38,584 bases of DNA from Streptococcus sanguinis (lineage in GTDB: Bacteria > Bacillota > Bacilli > Lactobacillales > Streptococcaceae): NCBI RefSeq assembly GCF_003943655.1, contig NZ_RJMM01000010.1:1-38584 (forward strand), read 5' to 3'. Each line of letters begins with the position of its first letter. Positions within the stretch are counted from its first letter, which is position 1. Made by a program: the position numbers and the translations under genes. This document shows positions 8,841-16,541 of the stretch, piece after piece. Below the pieces are notes generated by a model, which was given only the letters and a program-made list of their open reading frames with translations, was not told where the DNA came from and did not search any database.

Positions 8841-9826
8841 TATTGCCACCCTGTAACTGTGTATTGACTGATATTATCTCTATTAACCAGATGAACTGGA
8901 ATCAGGTATTGGCTGTCGTAGGATTTCCCCTCCTGCATCAGCTCAATTACCTGTGCCACCTTGCGTCCCATCTGAATGGGCGATTGGGCTACGGTTCCCT
9001 CTATATCGCTAGTCGTAGCCAGAAAGTTTTTGATATCTGGTGAACCATCCACGCCATAGATTGAGATTTTCTTATCAAGGCCTTGATTTTTAATAGCAGC
9101 CAAGGCCCCGATGGCTGCCCGGTCATTAAGCGCCATAACCACATTAAAGTCCAAACCTTCGTCTAGAGCCCCTTTGACTTGTGGCATGGTTTCCTCAGTC
9201 TGGCCTAGTGTTTCTTTCTGGGAAACAATCTTGTAGCTGGGCTGATTTTCAATCGTATCAATAAATCCCTGAATCCGATCCATGGCAGAGACGGCATTGC
9301 GGTGCTCTAGAAGGAGAATATTGGCAGAAGGCAGACGCTTCATCATGTCCTGGGCAATCAGGACGCCTGCTTGGTAGTTATCAGACACAATGGTCGTATC
9401 CACTTTTACATCCTGACTGATAGGCGCATCCACTACGATGATTTTAATCCCAGCTTTCTTAGCCTTTTGAAGAGAGGAAATGATACTTGGACTATTGCTT
9501 TTCACCGGATTGATAACAATGACATCAACATTTTCTCGGATAAAAAAGTCAATCTGCTGGCTCTGCTTGCCCTCATCCAGCTCAGGATCCCGAACGTAGA
9601 GCCTGCTGCCCTGCTGGTTGGTTTTCTTCTCCAGCTCCGCATTTAAGGTCTTGTAAAAGTCATTGTTCATGGTCATGTAAGTCACCCCAATCTTGACCTG
9701 CTTCTCATCTGGCAGAACGCCCTTGAAATAAACAAAAAGCAAACCCAAGATAAGCAGAATGAAAAGCGGCCAGAGAGCCTTCTTTTGATAATGCCGTATC
9801 CGTCTTTTGACCTTAGCTGATACCAT
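8840..9826 (-). CDS. RbsB-like periplasmic-binding protein of a LevQRST-like sensor
   Basis: The 328-residue protein has a basic N-terminus and one hydrophobic segment (about 17-34), then a Peripla_BP_4 sugar-binding fold with KIGVTYMTMNNDFYKTL, VIVINPVKSNS, DYQAGVLIAQDM-like and NDRAAIGALAA motifs. There is no lipobox, so a membrane anchor is likely. No ABC transporter genes are adjacent. Instead it is the first gene of an operon with a kinase, a regulator and a second binding protein. It is therefore inferred to be a sensing accessory protein, equivalent to LevQ or LevT of S. mutans. The ribosome site is AGGAGGTG. Confidence 0.85.
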   Translation of the reverse strand: MVSAKVKRRIRHYQKKALWPLFILLILGLLFVYFKGVLPDEKQVKIGVTYMTMNNDFYKTLNAELEKKTNQQGSRLYVRDPELDEGKQSQQIDFFIRENVDVIVINPVKSNSPSIISSLQKAKKAGIKIIVVDAPISQDVKVDTTIVSDNYQAGVLIAQDMMKRLPSANILLLEHRNAVSAMDRIQGFIDTIENQPSYKIVSQKETLGQTEETMPQVKGALDEGLDFNVVMALNDRAAIGALAAIKNQGLDKKISIYGVDGSPDIKNFLATTSDIEGTVAQSPIQMGRKVAQVIELMQEGKSYDSQYLIPVHLVNRDNISQYTVTGWQ

Positions 9827-9872
9827 TTTTCACCTCCTACGCCGCAAGCACCTTTATGAAACATATAGGATT

Positions 9873-9900
9873 ATTATATTACAAAGCCACCAAAAAGCAA
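9873..9900 (-). promoter_or_regulatory. Predicted promoter of the four-component regulator operon
   Basis: On the minus strand TTGCTT (9895-9900), 16 bp, TATAAT (9873-9878). The -10 is a full consensus match and the -35 is weak. It lies 46 bp upstream of the first gene. Confidence 0.5.
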
Positions 9901-9921
9901 AATCTTTCCAGAAATAGCCAT

Positions 9922-9981
9922 AATAAAAGAGGCGAGACAGAATCTAAAAAATTCATGATTTTTGATTCTTGGTCCCACCTC
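9922..9981 (-). terminator. Terminator-like GGGAC hairpin downstream of ssbB (repeat copy A)
   Basis: The arm at 9929-9944 (GAGGCGAGACAGAATC) pairs imperfectly with 9964-9981 (GATTCTTGGTCCCACCTC), followed on the minus strand by TTTTAT. It shares its outer sequence with hairpins near 16340 and 32954, suggesting a terminator-associated repeat family. Confidence 0.6.
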
Positions 9982-10107
9982 AGTAATCATAATTAAACTT
10001 TTATAAGCTTGATAGAAAGAGACTTTCAGTCAAACAGAGCTTGCATCCTGCAAAACTGAATAATGATTTTTTTAGAGCTGGGTCATTTCCCACTCTTTGC
10101 TTCTTGC

Positions 10108-10503
10108 TTAAAAGGGAAGTTCCTCTTCTTCCAATACTAAATCTGCCAAATCAGCTCCGCTGTTATTTTCACGCAGAGCGCGCTGAGCCCGACTTTCCAG
10201 CAGCTGGAAGCTATGACAAAGCACCTCTGTCACATAATGAGTGGCCCCCTCCTTTTCATAGCGACGAGTCCGCAACTCACCATCCAGAGAAATCAAGCTG
10301 CCCTTACTTGCATAGCTGGCTAAAGTCTCAGCTAGGCGCCCCCAGACAACCACATTTACAAAATCCGCCTCACGCTCACCGTTCTGAGATTTATAAGGGC
10401 GATTAACCGCGACCGTTGCGCGGGCCACAGATTTTTCATTCGCAGTCTTGTGCAGTTCAGGCGTAGCCGTCAGTCGGCCGATTACAATTACTTTATTATA
10501 CAT
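10108..10503 (-). CDS. ssbB: Single-stranded DNA-binding protein, competence type
   Basis: The 131-residue protein has an OB fold starting MYNKVIVIGRLTATPELHKT, with DFVNVVVWGRLAE and LISLDGELRTRRYE. It ends in a short acidic EEEELPF tail typical of SSB partner binding. The length matches the short competence-induced SsbB rather than the longer essential SsbA. The ATG at 10503 follows TAGGAGGATATAA; longer readings have no ribosome site. A ComX-type CIN box lies 20 bp upstream, so expression during competence is likely. SsbB protects incoming single-stranded DNA. It lies next to the lev regulator operon and ends at a hairpin. Confidence 0.93.
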   Translation of the reverse strand: MYNKVIVIGRLTATPELHKTANEKSVARATVAVNRPYKSQNGEREADFVNVVVWGRLAETLASYASKGSLISLDGELRTRRYEKEGATHYVTEVLCHSFQLLESRAQRALRENNSGADLADLVLEEEELPF

Positions 10504-10523
10504 TTTATATCCTCCTAACTTAT

Positions 10524-10531
10524 CATTCGTA
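10524..10531 (-). promoter_or_regulatory. CIN box (ComX/SigX promoter element) of ssbB
   Basis: TACGAATG on the minus strand, one base off the TACGAATA consensus, lies 20 bp upstream of the start codon. The comYA start has a match at almost the same distance, which supports both. Confidence 0.7.
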
Positions 10532-10632
10532 ATAGGAGGCAAAAAGTGAAAAAAAATATGGTATAGTATAGATAAAAAGGAAAGTTGCAGTTTCTGCCCC
10601 TTTCCTACTAGATTTGTATAATGGAGGCTCCG

Positions 10633-11220
10633 ATGACCATTAAACATTCGCCTGTGAAAAATATTCTTTTTATTCTGATTTCTCTGTGGTTCGGAGGTTT
10701 TTCCGCCTTGGCTGCCGTAGACTACCTGACTAGCTCCAACCCCTACAAAGACACCAGTTTCTTTTTCCTTAGTCTAATGGTTGCTGCTTTCTTCTTACTG
10801 CTCCTTATCTTTGCTATTTGCAGACTAACCATTCATGCGACTATCCTCTCCTTTGACCACGAATATGTAACCTACCATTATAGCGGACTCTTATCAGCTG
10901 CCACCTACTGCATTCCTATGCAGCAGATTAGTCATGCTCGCTACAGTCGAGACAGTCAAGAATCCGAGATTAGTCTTTGGATGGAGGAGGGCTTCCATGA
11001 CTTTGCAGCCTTTAACCATCCCCGCCACAAAATTTATGCCTATCCTGACAGCCAGCTCATCGGTATTGTTTTCAAGAGAAAGCGCCTCAAAGTATTGGAA
11101 GACCACGGCCTCAACAGCCTTATCTACCAATACAAATACAGCTCTCCGAGCCAGAGCCCCACAGCCACTCCTCAGTCGACAACCGATTCGCAAAGTAATA
11201 GCGACAGCGTCTTCTTTTGA
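10633..11220 (+). CDS. Two-TM membrane protein with a PH-like (YdbS/DUF304-type) C-terminal region
   Basis: The 195-residue protein has two membrane helices (about 11-31 and 41-67) followed by a domain of mostly short beta-type strands (about 70-165). The pattern TILSFDHEYVTYHYSG...IPMQQISHARY resembles bacterial PH-domain membrane proteins. The tail is rich in Ser, Gln, Thr and Pro. The ATG at 10633 is preceded by GGAGGCTCC; an ATG 12 bases upstream lies within that site. A -10-like TATAGT occurs at 10562-10567. It diverges from ssbB and ends at a bidirectional terminator. Function is unknown; the PH-like call is tentative. Confidence 0.75.
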   Translation: MTIKHSPVKNILFILISLWFGGFSALAAVDYLTSSNPYKDTSFFFLSLMVAAFFLLLLIFAICRLTIHATILSFDHEYVTYHYSGLLSAATYCIPMQQISHARYSRDSQESEISLWMEEGFHDFAAFNHPRHKIYAYPDSQLIGIVFKRKRLKVLEDHGLNSLIYQYKYSSPSQSPTATPQSTTDSQSNSDSVFF

Positions 11221-11253
11221 GAAAACGCGGGCACGAGACATAAGTTTCTAACA

Positions 11254-11280
11254 AAAAAGCTCAGAAATTCTGAGCTTTTT
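11254..11280. terminator. Bidirectional terminator between two convergent genes
   Basis: AAAAAGCTCAG (11254-11264) pairs perfectly with CTGAGCTTTTT (11270-11280) around a 5-nt loop. The flanking A and T runs serve transcription from both sides. Confidence 0.85.
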
Positions 11281-11300
11281 ATGATGTTGAATCCTTATTT

Positions 11301-11927
11301 TTATCCCTGCCAATGTTTGGCTGGGTCAAAGGCGGTTCCAACTAGTTCGCTATCGGCTAATTCAATGATGCCGCGTTTTTGAGGCGCATTAGGTAACTGA
11401 AGTTCCCGTGGGCTGCACATCATACCAAAACTCTTTTCGCCTCGAAGTTCTCCTGGGAAAATCAAATTCCCTTTAGGCATCATGGCACCTGGCAGAGCTA
11501 CAATTGTTTTGAGGCCAACCTTAGCATTGGGAGCACCGGCCACGATTTGAACAGTCTTATCAGCAGCTACCTGCACTTGGCAGATATTCAGGTGGTCACT
11601 ATCTGGATGAGCTACCATATCAACGATTTCTCCAACCACAAACTTTGGCTGGCTGTCATTAACCAAGTCCGCTGGGAAGCCTGCCTTGCTCAACTCCTGA
11701 TTGAGAATGGCCACTTGCTCATCTGTCAAAAAGACCTGTCCGCGCTCTGCAATTTCAAAAAGGTCTGACTGCTCAAAAATATTCCAAGCTACTGTCTGGC
11801 CATTGTCTTCACGGTAAACACGCGCCACTCGTCCCTTGCGCTCAGCTGCCAGTTTAGCTCCTTGATTGTCCGCAACAATAACCATCAGCACATCACCGAC
11901 ATATTCTTTATTATAGGTAAAAATCAT
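11301..11927 (-). CDS. ytpR: YtpR-family tRNA-binding-domain protein
   Basis: The 208-residue protein has an N-terminal region (about 1-85) specific to YtpR and a C-terminal EMAP/OB-type tRNA-binding domain (about 88-200), with VVGEIVDMVAHPDSDHLNICQVQV, IVAGAPNAKVGLKTIVALPGAMMP and SFGMMCSPREL. The same domain is found at the N-terminus of PheT and the C-terminus of MetRS. The free-standing protein is widespread in Firmicutes, but its role is not established. It overlaps the thioredoxin gene by 4 nt and is last in a three-gene operon. Confidence 0.9.
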   Translation of the reverse strand: MIFTYNKEYVGDVLMVIVADNQGAKLAAERKGRVARVYREDNGQTVAWNIFEQSDLFEIAERGQVFLTDEQVAILNQELSKAGFPADLVNDSQPKFVVGEIVDMVAHPDSDHLNICQVQVAADKTVQIVAGAPNAKVGLKTIVALPGAMMPKGNLIFPGELRGEKSFGMMCSPRELQLPNAPQKRGIIELADSELVGTAFDPAKHWQG

Positions 11928-12259
11928 TTTACGCTCCCTTTTTCTCTTATACTAGCTAAAAATTCATTGATTTGACCCTTGGTCTTGCGTTCACGATTGA
12001 CCAGACGGCCAATCTCCTGTCCCTTTTCCAGCACTACTAAGCTGGGAATCCCGTAAATGTCCCACTCTTTGGCCAGATCCAGATAGGCATCACGGTCCAC
12101 TTGGATAAAGCGATAGTCAGGATTTTCCCCTTCTATCTCTGGCAGAAAAGGTTTGATAAATCGGCAATCTCCGCACCAGTCAGCCGTGAAAAAGAAGACA
12201 GTCTTCTCCCCATCATTGACATAAGAAGCCAATTCCTCTATATTTACAGGAACAATCAT
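11924..12259 (-). CDS. Thioredoxin-family protein with a CGDC active site
   Basis: The 111-residue cytoplasmic thioredoxin fold has the redox motif FFTADWCGDCRFIKP at about residues 23-37. The two cysteines are separated by Gly-Asp instead of the Gly-Pro of classic TrxA. The cis-proline loop YGIPSLVVL is present. There is no signal peptide. It overlaps the flanking genes by 4 nt on both sides, so the three genes are translationally coupled. A role in disulfide reduction is inferred from the family; the partner is unknown. Confidence 0.9.
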   Translation of the reverse strand: MIVPVNIEELASYVNDGEKTVFFFTADWCGDCRFIKPFLPEIEGENPDYRFIQVDRDAYLDLAKEWDIYGIPSLVVLEKGQEIGRLVNRERKTKGQINEFLASIREKGSVK

Positions 12260-12543
12260 ACTTCTTCCTCGTAGCTTAGCTGACCATTTTCATAGACAAA
12301 GGTGAAATGACGGTCGTCCTCTAAGACCAGACCTCCAACCAAGCGGTCATCTGTGGACTCATAGAGCTTGACATAGAGACAGGAAATACTACCCTGACTG
12401 GAAAAGAAATCTCGCACAAGCTCGACGATTTCCTCCCGATTACGCAGTCTTTTCTGTTCCTGTACGACTTTGGCTGCCCCAAAAGCCAGCGCTCCAGCCC
12501 CCAAAAGGGCGGTTGTGGTTAAAATGATTTTTTTAGCTTTCAT
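12256..12543 (-). CDS. DUF4651-like small anchored protein, first gene of the ytpR operon
   Basis: The 95-residue protein has an N-terminal hydrophobic segment (about 5-24, IILTTTALLGAGALAFGAAK), probably a membrane anchor, then a small mixed domain ending GQLSYEEEV. The ATG at 12543 begins a natural MKAKK signal-like N-terminus, but it has no Shine-Dalgarno sequence. A good promoter places the start point at or one base before the A of this ATG, so translation may be leaderless. It overlaps the thioredoxin gene by 4 nt. The DUF name is from memory of similar streptococcal proteins. Function is unknown. Confidence 0.8.
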   Translation of the reverse strand: MKAKKIILTTTALLGAGALAFGAAKVVQEQKRLRNREEIVELVRDFFSSQGSISCLYVKLYESTDDRLVGGLVLEDDRHFTFVYENGQLSYEEEV

Positions 12544-12550
12544 GTAGAAT

Positions 12551-12579
12551 ATTTTAACACAAAAGAGCAGAGGCGACAA
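12551..12579 (-). promoter_or_regulatory. Extended -10 promoter giving a predicted leaderless transcript
   Basis: Minus strand: -35 TTGTCG (12574-12579), 17 bp, -10 TAAAAT (12551-12556) with an upstream TG extension. Only 7 bp separate the -10 from the ATG at 12543, so the RNA should start at about the start codon. Confidence 0.6.
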
Positions 12580-12713
12580 ACAATATTCCAGATTTTCCTG
12601 GGAGAAGCTGGATTCTTGAATGGGCAGTCCTGTTGATTCAGGCAAGCTATAAGATTTCCCTACTCATTTACCGCAAAAAGTGATAAAATAGGGGGCAGAA
12701 AGAAGGTAAGTTT

Positions 12714-13778
12714 ATGACAACATTATTTTCAAAAATCAAGGAAGTAACAGAACTTTCTGCCATTTCAGGTCACGAGGCACCTGTTCGTAGCTACCTGCGG
12801 GATAAAATCACTCCCCATGTCGATGAGGTCGTCACTGATGGTCTGGGCGGCATCTTTGGGATACGCCATGCAGAAGCTGAAAATGCTCCCCGTTTGTTGG
12901 TAGCGGCCCACATGGATGAGGTTGGCTTTATGGTCAGCGAGATTAAGCCGGACGGGACCTTCCGCGTGGTGGAAATCGGCGGCTGGAACCCCCTGGTCGT
13001 TAGCAGCCAACGCTTCAAACTCTTTACCCGTGAAGGTCGGGAAATCCCACTTATCTCAGGCTCTGTCCCTCCTCATCTGACACGCGGATCTGGCGGACCA
13101 GTTATGCCACAAATTGCTGATATCGTCTTTGACGGAGGCTTTGCGGATAAGGCAGAAGCTGAAAGCTACGGCATCCGTCCAGGAGACACGATCGTGCCAG
13201 ACAGCTCTGCTATTCTCACAGCTAACGGTAAAAATATCATCTCCAAAGCCTGGGATAACCGCTACGGCGTCCTTATGGTCAGCGAATTGGCTCAAGCCTT
13301 GTCTGGTCGAAAACTAGGCAACCAACTCTATGTAGGTGCCAATGTTCAAGAAGAGGTTGGCCTGCGTGGTGCTCATGCTTCAACAACAAAATTTGCTCCT
13401 GAGGTCTTTCTGGCTGTGGATTGCTCCCCAGCGGGCGACATCTATGGCGGTCAAGGAGCCATCGGCGATGGAACGCTGATTCGCTTCTTTGATCCTGGTC
13501 ATCTCATGCTGCCAGCTATGAAGGACTTCCTCTTGACAACTGCTGAGGAAGCCGGCATCAAGTATCAATACTACTGCGGCAAGGGCGGAACGGACGCTGG
13601 TGCTGCCCATCTCCAAAGCGGCGGTGTCCCATCTACTACCATTGGTGTCTGTGCCCGCTACATTCATTCTCACCAAACTCTCTATGCCATGGACGATTTC
13701 TTGCAAGCCCAAGCTTTCCTGCAAGCTTTGGTCAAAAAACTGGATCGCTCAACGGTGGACACGATTACCAACTATTAA
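12714..13778 (+). CDS. pepA: Glutamyl aminopeptidase, M42 family
   Basis: This cytoplasmic dinuclear-metal aminopeptidase removes N-terminal acidic residues from peptides. The 354-residue protein shows the M42 metal-ligand pattern: LLVAAHMDEVGF (His66, Asp68), KAWDNR near 180, NVQEEVGLRGA near 212, VDCSPAGD near 236 and a late His in YIHSHQT. The ribosome site is AAGGTAA and a -10 TAAAAT lies at 12684-12689. It diverges from the DUF4651 gene and ends at a strong terminator, so it is monocistronic. Streptococci use it for peptide nutrition. Confidence 0.95.
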   Translation: MTTLFSKIKEVTELSAISGHEAPVRSYLRDKITPHVDEVVTDGLGGIFGIRHAEAENAPRLLVAAHMDEVGFMVSEIKPDGTFRVVEIGGWNPLVVSSQRFKLFTREGREIPLISGSVPPHLTRGSGGPVMPQIADIVFDGGFADKAEAESYGIRPGDTIVPDSSAILTANGKNIISKAWDNRYGVLMVSELAQALSGRKLGNQLYVGANVQEEVGLRGAHASTTKFAPEVFLAVDCSPAGDIYGGQGAIGDGTLIRFFDPGHLMLPAMKDFLLTTAEEAGIKYQYYCGKGGTDAGAAHLQSGGVPSTTIGVCARYIHSHQTLYAMDDFLQAQAFLQALVKKLDRSTVDTITNY

Positions 13779-13787
13779 TTTCAAAAG

Positions 13788-13824
13788 GCAGCCCGTTCTT
13801 CATTCGGGCTGCTATCTCTTTTGT
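13788..13824 (+). terminator. Terminator of pepA
   Basis: GCAGCCCG (13788-13795) pairs perfectly with CGGGCTGC (13805-13812) around a 9-nt loop, followed by a T-rich tract. Confidence 0.85.
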
Positions 13825-13897
13825 CTGATACTTTCCCTTTCAACTTTCCAATTTGAAGAAAATTTTGTTATAATGCTTAGCAGAGGTGAAAATATAC

Positions 13898-15382
13898 ATG
13901 AAAAAAATTGCTTTTGATTCTGAGAAATACTTAAACCTGCAGCGCGACCATATCTTGGAACGCATTAATCAATTTGAGGGCAAACTTTACATGGAATTCG
14001 GTGGTAAAATGCTGGAAGACTTCCATGCTGCCCGTGTCCTGCCAGGCTATGAGCCGGACAATAAAATCAGATTGCTCAAAGAGCTCAAGGACCAAGTAGA
14101 GATTGTCATTGCTATCAATGCTAACAACATTGAGCACTCTAAGGCGCGTGGCGATTTGGGCATTTCCTATGACCAGGAAGTTCTGCGACTAATCGATACC
14201 TTTAACGAGCTGGATATTTATGTAGGCTCAGTGGTCATCACCCAGTATTCCGGCCAGCCGGCAGCTGACCTCTTCCGTAGCCAGCTGGAAAAGAATGGCA
14301 TCGCCTCCTACATCCACTACCCGATCAAGGGCTATCCGACTGACATGGACTATATCATCTCACCTGAAGGTATGGGGAAAAACGACTACATCAAAACCAG
14401 CCGTAATCTAGTCGTTGTTACCGCACCTGGTCCTGGTTCTGGTAAATTAGCTACTTGCCTATCCAATATGTATCACGACCAAATCAATGGCATCAAATCA
14501 GGCTACGCCAAGTTTGAAACCTTCCCAGTTTGGAATCTTCCCCTGCACCATCCGGTCAATCTAGCCTATGAGGCAGCGACGGCAGACCTCGACGATGTCA
14601 ACATGATTGATCCTTTCCATCTGCAAACTTATGGCAAGACTACAGTCAACTACAACCGTGATATTGAAATTTTCCCAGTCCTTAAGCGCATGCTGGAGCG
14701 CATCCTAGGCAAATCACCTTATGCTTCTCCAACGGATATGGGCGTCAACATGGTCGGTTTTGCCATTGTAGACAACGATGCGGCTATCGAGGCATCTCAA
14801 CAGGAAATCATCCGTCGTTACTACCAGACTATTCTGGACTTCAAGGCGGAGCGCGTTTCTGAATCTGCTGTCAAGAAAATCGAACTCTTGATGAACGACT
14901 TGGGCATTACACCGCTGGATCGTAAGGTAACAGTTGCTGCGCGTGCCAAGGCTGAAAGCACTGGCGAGCCAGCTCTGGCCTTGGAATTGCCAAGCGGTGA
15001 AATCGTAACCGGTAAAACCTCTGAACTATTTGGTCCTACGGCAGCTGTATTGATTAATGCCATTAAGAAATTAGCCAATATTGCCAAAGAGACCAAGCTG
15101 ATTGAGCCTGAGTATGTCAAGCCAATCCAAGGCCTGAAAATCAATCATCTGGGCAGCCGCAATCCGCGTCTTCACTCCAATGAAATCTTGATTGCTCTAG
15201 CTATCACGGCCATGGAAAATCAAGATGCGGCAAATGCCATGCAACAACTCGGCAATCTCAAGGGCAGCGAGGCCCACTCCACTGTCACTCTGACAGATGA
15301 AGACAAAAACGTCCTGCGTAAGTTGGGCATCCATGTAACCATGGACCCCGTTTACCAGTATGATCGACTCTATAGAAAATAA
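13898..15382 (+). CDS. DUF1846 family protein
   Basis: The 494-residue cytoplasmic protein has the DUF1846 signature: [10 protein letters not shown] at the N-terminus, [19 protein letters not shown] near residues 33-51, and [22 protein letters not shown] near 174-195, which looks like a nucleotide-binding loop. Length and order are typical of the family, which is common in lactic bacteria. Solved members are annotated as putative ATP-dependent or phosphatase-like proteins without an agreed function. The ATG at 13898 follows GAGGTGA; the GTG at 13886 lies inside that site. An extended -10 TGTTATAAT lies at 13866-13874. Confidence 0.92.
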   Translation: MKKIAFDSEKYLNLQRDHILERINQFEGKLYMEFGGKMLEDFHAARVLPGYEPDNKIRLLKELKDQVEIVIAINANNIEHSKARGDLGISYDQEVLRLIDTFNELDIYVGSVVITQYSGQPAADLFRSQLEKNGIASYIHYPIKGYPTDMDYIISPEGMGKNDYIKTSRNLVVVTAPGPGSGKLATCLSNMYHDQINGIKSGYAKFETFPVWNLPLHHPVNLAYEAATADLDDVNMIDPFHLQTYGKTTVNYNRDIEIFPVLKRMLERILGKSPYASPTDMGVNMVGFAIVDNDAAIEASQQEIIRRYYQTILDFKAERVSESAVKKIELLMNDLGITPLDRKVTVAARAKAESTGEPALALELPSGEIVTGKTSELFGPTAAVLINAIKKLANIAKETKLIEPEYVKPIQGLKINHLGSRNPRLHSNEILIALAITAMENQDAANAMQQLGNLKGSEAHSTVTLTDEDKNVLRKLGIHVTMDPVYQYDRLYRK

Positions 15383-15383
15383 A

Positions 15384-15407
15384 AACAAGCTCTGTTAAAA
15401 GCTTGTT
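15384..15407 (-). terminator. Terminator hairpin for the minus-strand XRE operon
   Basis: AACAAGCT (15384-15391) pairs with AGCTTGTT (15400-15407) around an 8-nt loop. On the minus strand it is followed by TTTATTTTC. Confidence 0.6.
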
Positions 15408-15411
15408 GAGG

Positions 15412-15435
15412 AAGCTGGCTCTGCCAGCTTTTTTT
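15412..15435 (+). terminator. Terminator of the DUF1846 gene
   Basis: AAGCTGGC (15412-15419) and GCCAGCTT (15423-15430) form a perfect stem with a 3-nt loop, followed by a T run on the plus strand. Confidence 0.85.
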
Positions 15436-15436
15436 G

Positions 15437-15871
15437 TTAATAACGCTTAGACAAGAGAAAGCGCAAAAGATAGTAAAGCCCCAAAACCAGAATAATGTTC
15501 AAGGTCAGAAACTGATTGAGACTTAAGATGATTGGGAAAATCATGGACAGGACACTCAAGCACGCTGCCAGCAGCAAAAGGATATTGAAAAGCAAAGTAC
15601 GAGTCTTTTCGTCAATCATGCGATTGCGCTCATCAGTCACCTGAATGTAGAGCTTATCAAAATTTTCTTCCCGTCTTAAGGCCAGATTATACCGAATGGT
15701 CATCAAAGAAAGCCCCAGCAGTATGCCGACCATGACTCCTTCCTGCTGATCATCCAGAGAATGAAAATGGCTCCAGGCCAGTCCTACCAAGATGATAAAG
15801 ATTAAGATACGCCCCACGATAACTTTCCTTTGAAGTTTTTTCCGAAATTCTTGTTTCGTTAGTGTTTCCAT
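15437..15871 (-). CDS. Four-TM membrane protein of an XRE-regulated module
   Basis: The 144-residue protein has two hydrophobic pairs (about 18-34 with 47-59, and 92-114 with 118-138) separated by a charged middle segment (NLALRREENFDKLYIQVTDERNRMIDEKTR, shown in part). The middle DERNRxIxEKT pattern resembles DUF2178/DUF6773-type small membrane proteins that travel with small XRE regulators in Firmicutes. It is the last gene of a three-gene operon. Function is unknown; the family call is tentative. Confidence 0.75.
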   Translation of the reverse strand: METLTKQEFRKKLQRKVIVGRILIFIILVGLAWSHFHSLDDQQEGVMVGILLGLSLMTIRYNLALRREENFDKLYIQVTDERNRMIDEKTRTLLFNILLLLAACLSVLSMIFPIILSLNQFLTLNIILVLGLYYLLRFLLSKRY

Positions 15872-15880
15872 ATCAGCCTC

Positions 15881-16045
15881 CTATTTTTCATACGCTTGAA
15901 AAATTTTCAAGATCACTACAATTAGAATAATTCCCACAAAAGGCAGGATTTCCTTAGGGATAAAATTGGTGGTGAAATGGAAATAAGATAAGCCAACCAC
16001 CACCAAAATAGCCAATAGCCATTTACACAAATAAGTCCATTTCAT
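15881..16045 (-). CDS. 54-residue two-TM membrane protein of the XRE module
   Basis: A small ORF starts at ATG 16045, overlapping the regulator stop codon (ATGA). It encodes MKWTYLCKWLLAILVVVGLS... and ends ILKIFQAYEK, with two hydrophobic segments (about 5-21 and 30-48). It fills the space between the regulator and the 144-residue membrane protein, and the 4-nt overlap indicates coupled translation. Short length makes family assignment impossible. The overlap, hydrophobic pattern and tight gene packing support it as real. Confidence 0.7.
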   Translation of the reverse strand: MKWTYLCKWLLAILVVVGLSYFHFTTNFIPKEILPFVGIILIVVILKIFQAYEK

Positions 16046-16245
16046 GATTCATCCTCCTCAAAGAGAAAAACTTCTTCAATCCTTAAATTGAAAAAGGATG
16101 CAATCTTATGAGCCAAAAGCAGCGAAGCATTGTAGCGCCCCTTTTCCAAAGAAATAATCGTTTGTCTCGTGACCTCTAGCTTCTCAGCCAACTCCTCCTG
16201 GCTGAGCTTTTTTCTTTTTCGTAATTCTTGAATTCGATTTTCCAA
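16042..16245 (-). CDS. Small XRE-family transcriptional regulator
   Basis: The 67-residue protein is essentially one Cro/CI-type helix-turn-helix: ELRKRKKLSQEELAEKLEVT then RQTIISLEKGRYNASLLLA. The start is a TTG codon at 16245 with a strong AAGGAGG site 7 bp upstream. It leads an operon with two membrane proteins, an arrangement common in Firmicutes. A palindrome between its promoter and start suggests autorepression. The signal it responds to is unknown. Confidence 0.9.
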   Translation of the reverse strand: MENRIQELRKRKKLSQEELAEKLEVTRQTIISLEKGRYNASLLLAHKIASFFNLRIEEVFLFEEDES

Positions 16246-16265
16246 GGCTGCCTCCTTTTCATAAT

Positions 16266-16281
16266 GTAAAACAAACTTTAC
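16266..16281. promoter_or_regulatory. Palindrome, candidate XRE operator
   Basis: GTAAA (16266-16270), 6 bp, TTTAC (16277-16281) lies between the promoter and the TTG start of the XRE gene. A further TGTAAAGG occurs in the promoter spacer on the minus strand. Autorepression is inferred. Confidence 0.5.
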
Positions 16282-16292
16282 TTTTCAAATAT

Positions 16293-16321
16293 AGTATAGC
16301 CTCCTTTACATCTTTTGTCAA
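16293..16321 (-). promoter_or_regulatory. Strong SigA promoter of the XRE operon
   Basis: Minus strand: perfect -35 TTGACA (16316-16321), 17 bp, -10 TATACT (16293-16298). Confidence 0.85.
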
Positions 16322-16333
16322 GAAGAAAGCGGC

Positions 16334-16365
16334 AAAAAAGAGGCTGGGACAAAAGTCCTAGCCTC
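16334..16365 (-). terminator. Terminator of the ABC/two-component operon (repeat copy B)
   Basis: GAGGCTGGGAC (16340-16350) pairs with GTCCTAGCCTC (16355-16365) around AAAA. On the minus strand six T follow. It is about 180 bp past the kinase stop, at the end of a larger structured region. Confidence 0.8.
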
Positions 16366-16513
16366 TCAATTGTCTTTGGATTGTCGAGCAAGACGCAGTG
16401 GTTGAGTGGGCTCTATTACGCTGATTTCATCAGCTTTTACAGCCCTACTCAACTGTGCGGAGGCGGGACGACGAAATCGAATTCTAACGAATTACCGATT
16501 TCTGTCCCACTCT
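16340..16513. repeat. Structured intergenic element with three consecutive hairpins
   Basis: Besides the terminator hairpin there is a long imperfect dyad (16401-16412 with 16441-16453, inner stem GCTGAT/ATCAGC at 16420-16434) and a third (GGGAC 16465-16469 with GTCCC 16504-16508, AAATCG 16474-16479 with CGATTT 16496-16501). The outer GGGACA...TGTCCCACTC boundary resembles small interspersed repeats of streptococci. No ORF of note is inside. Its identity as a repeat element is inferred. Confidence 0.5.
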
Positions 16514-16541
16514 CTTTTATCATCTTTATTGATTTCCTTTG

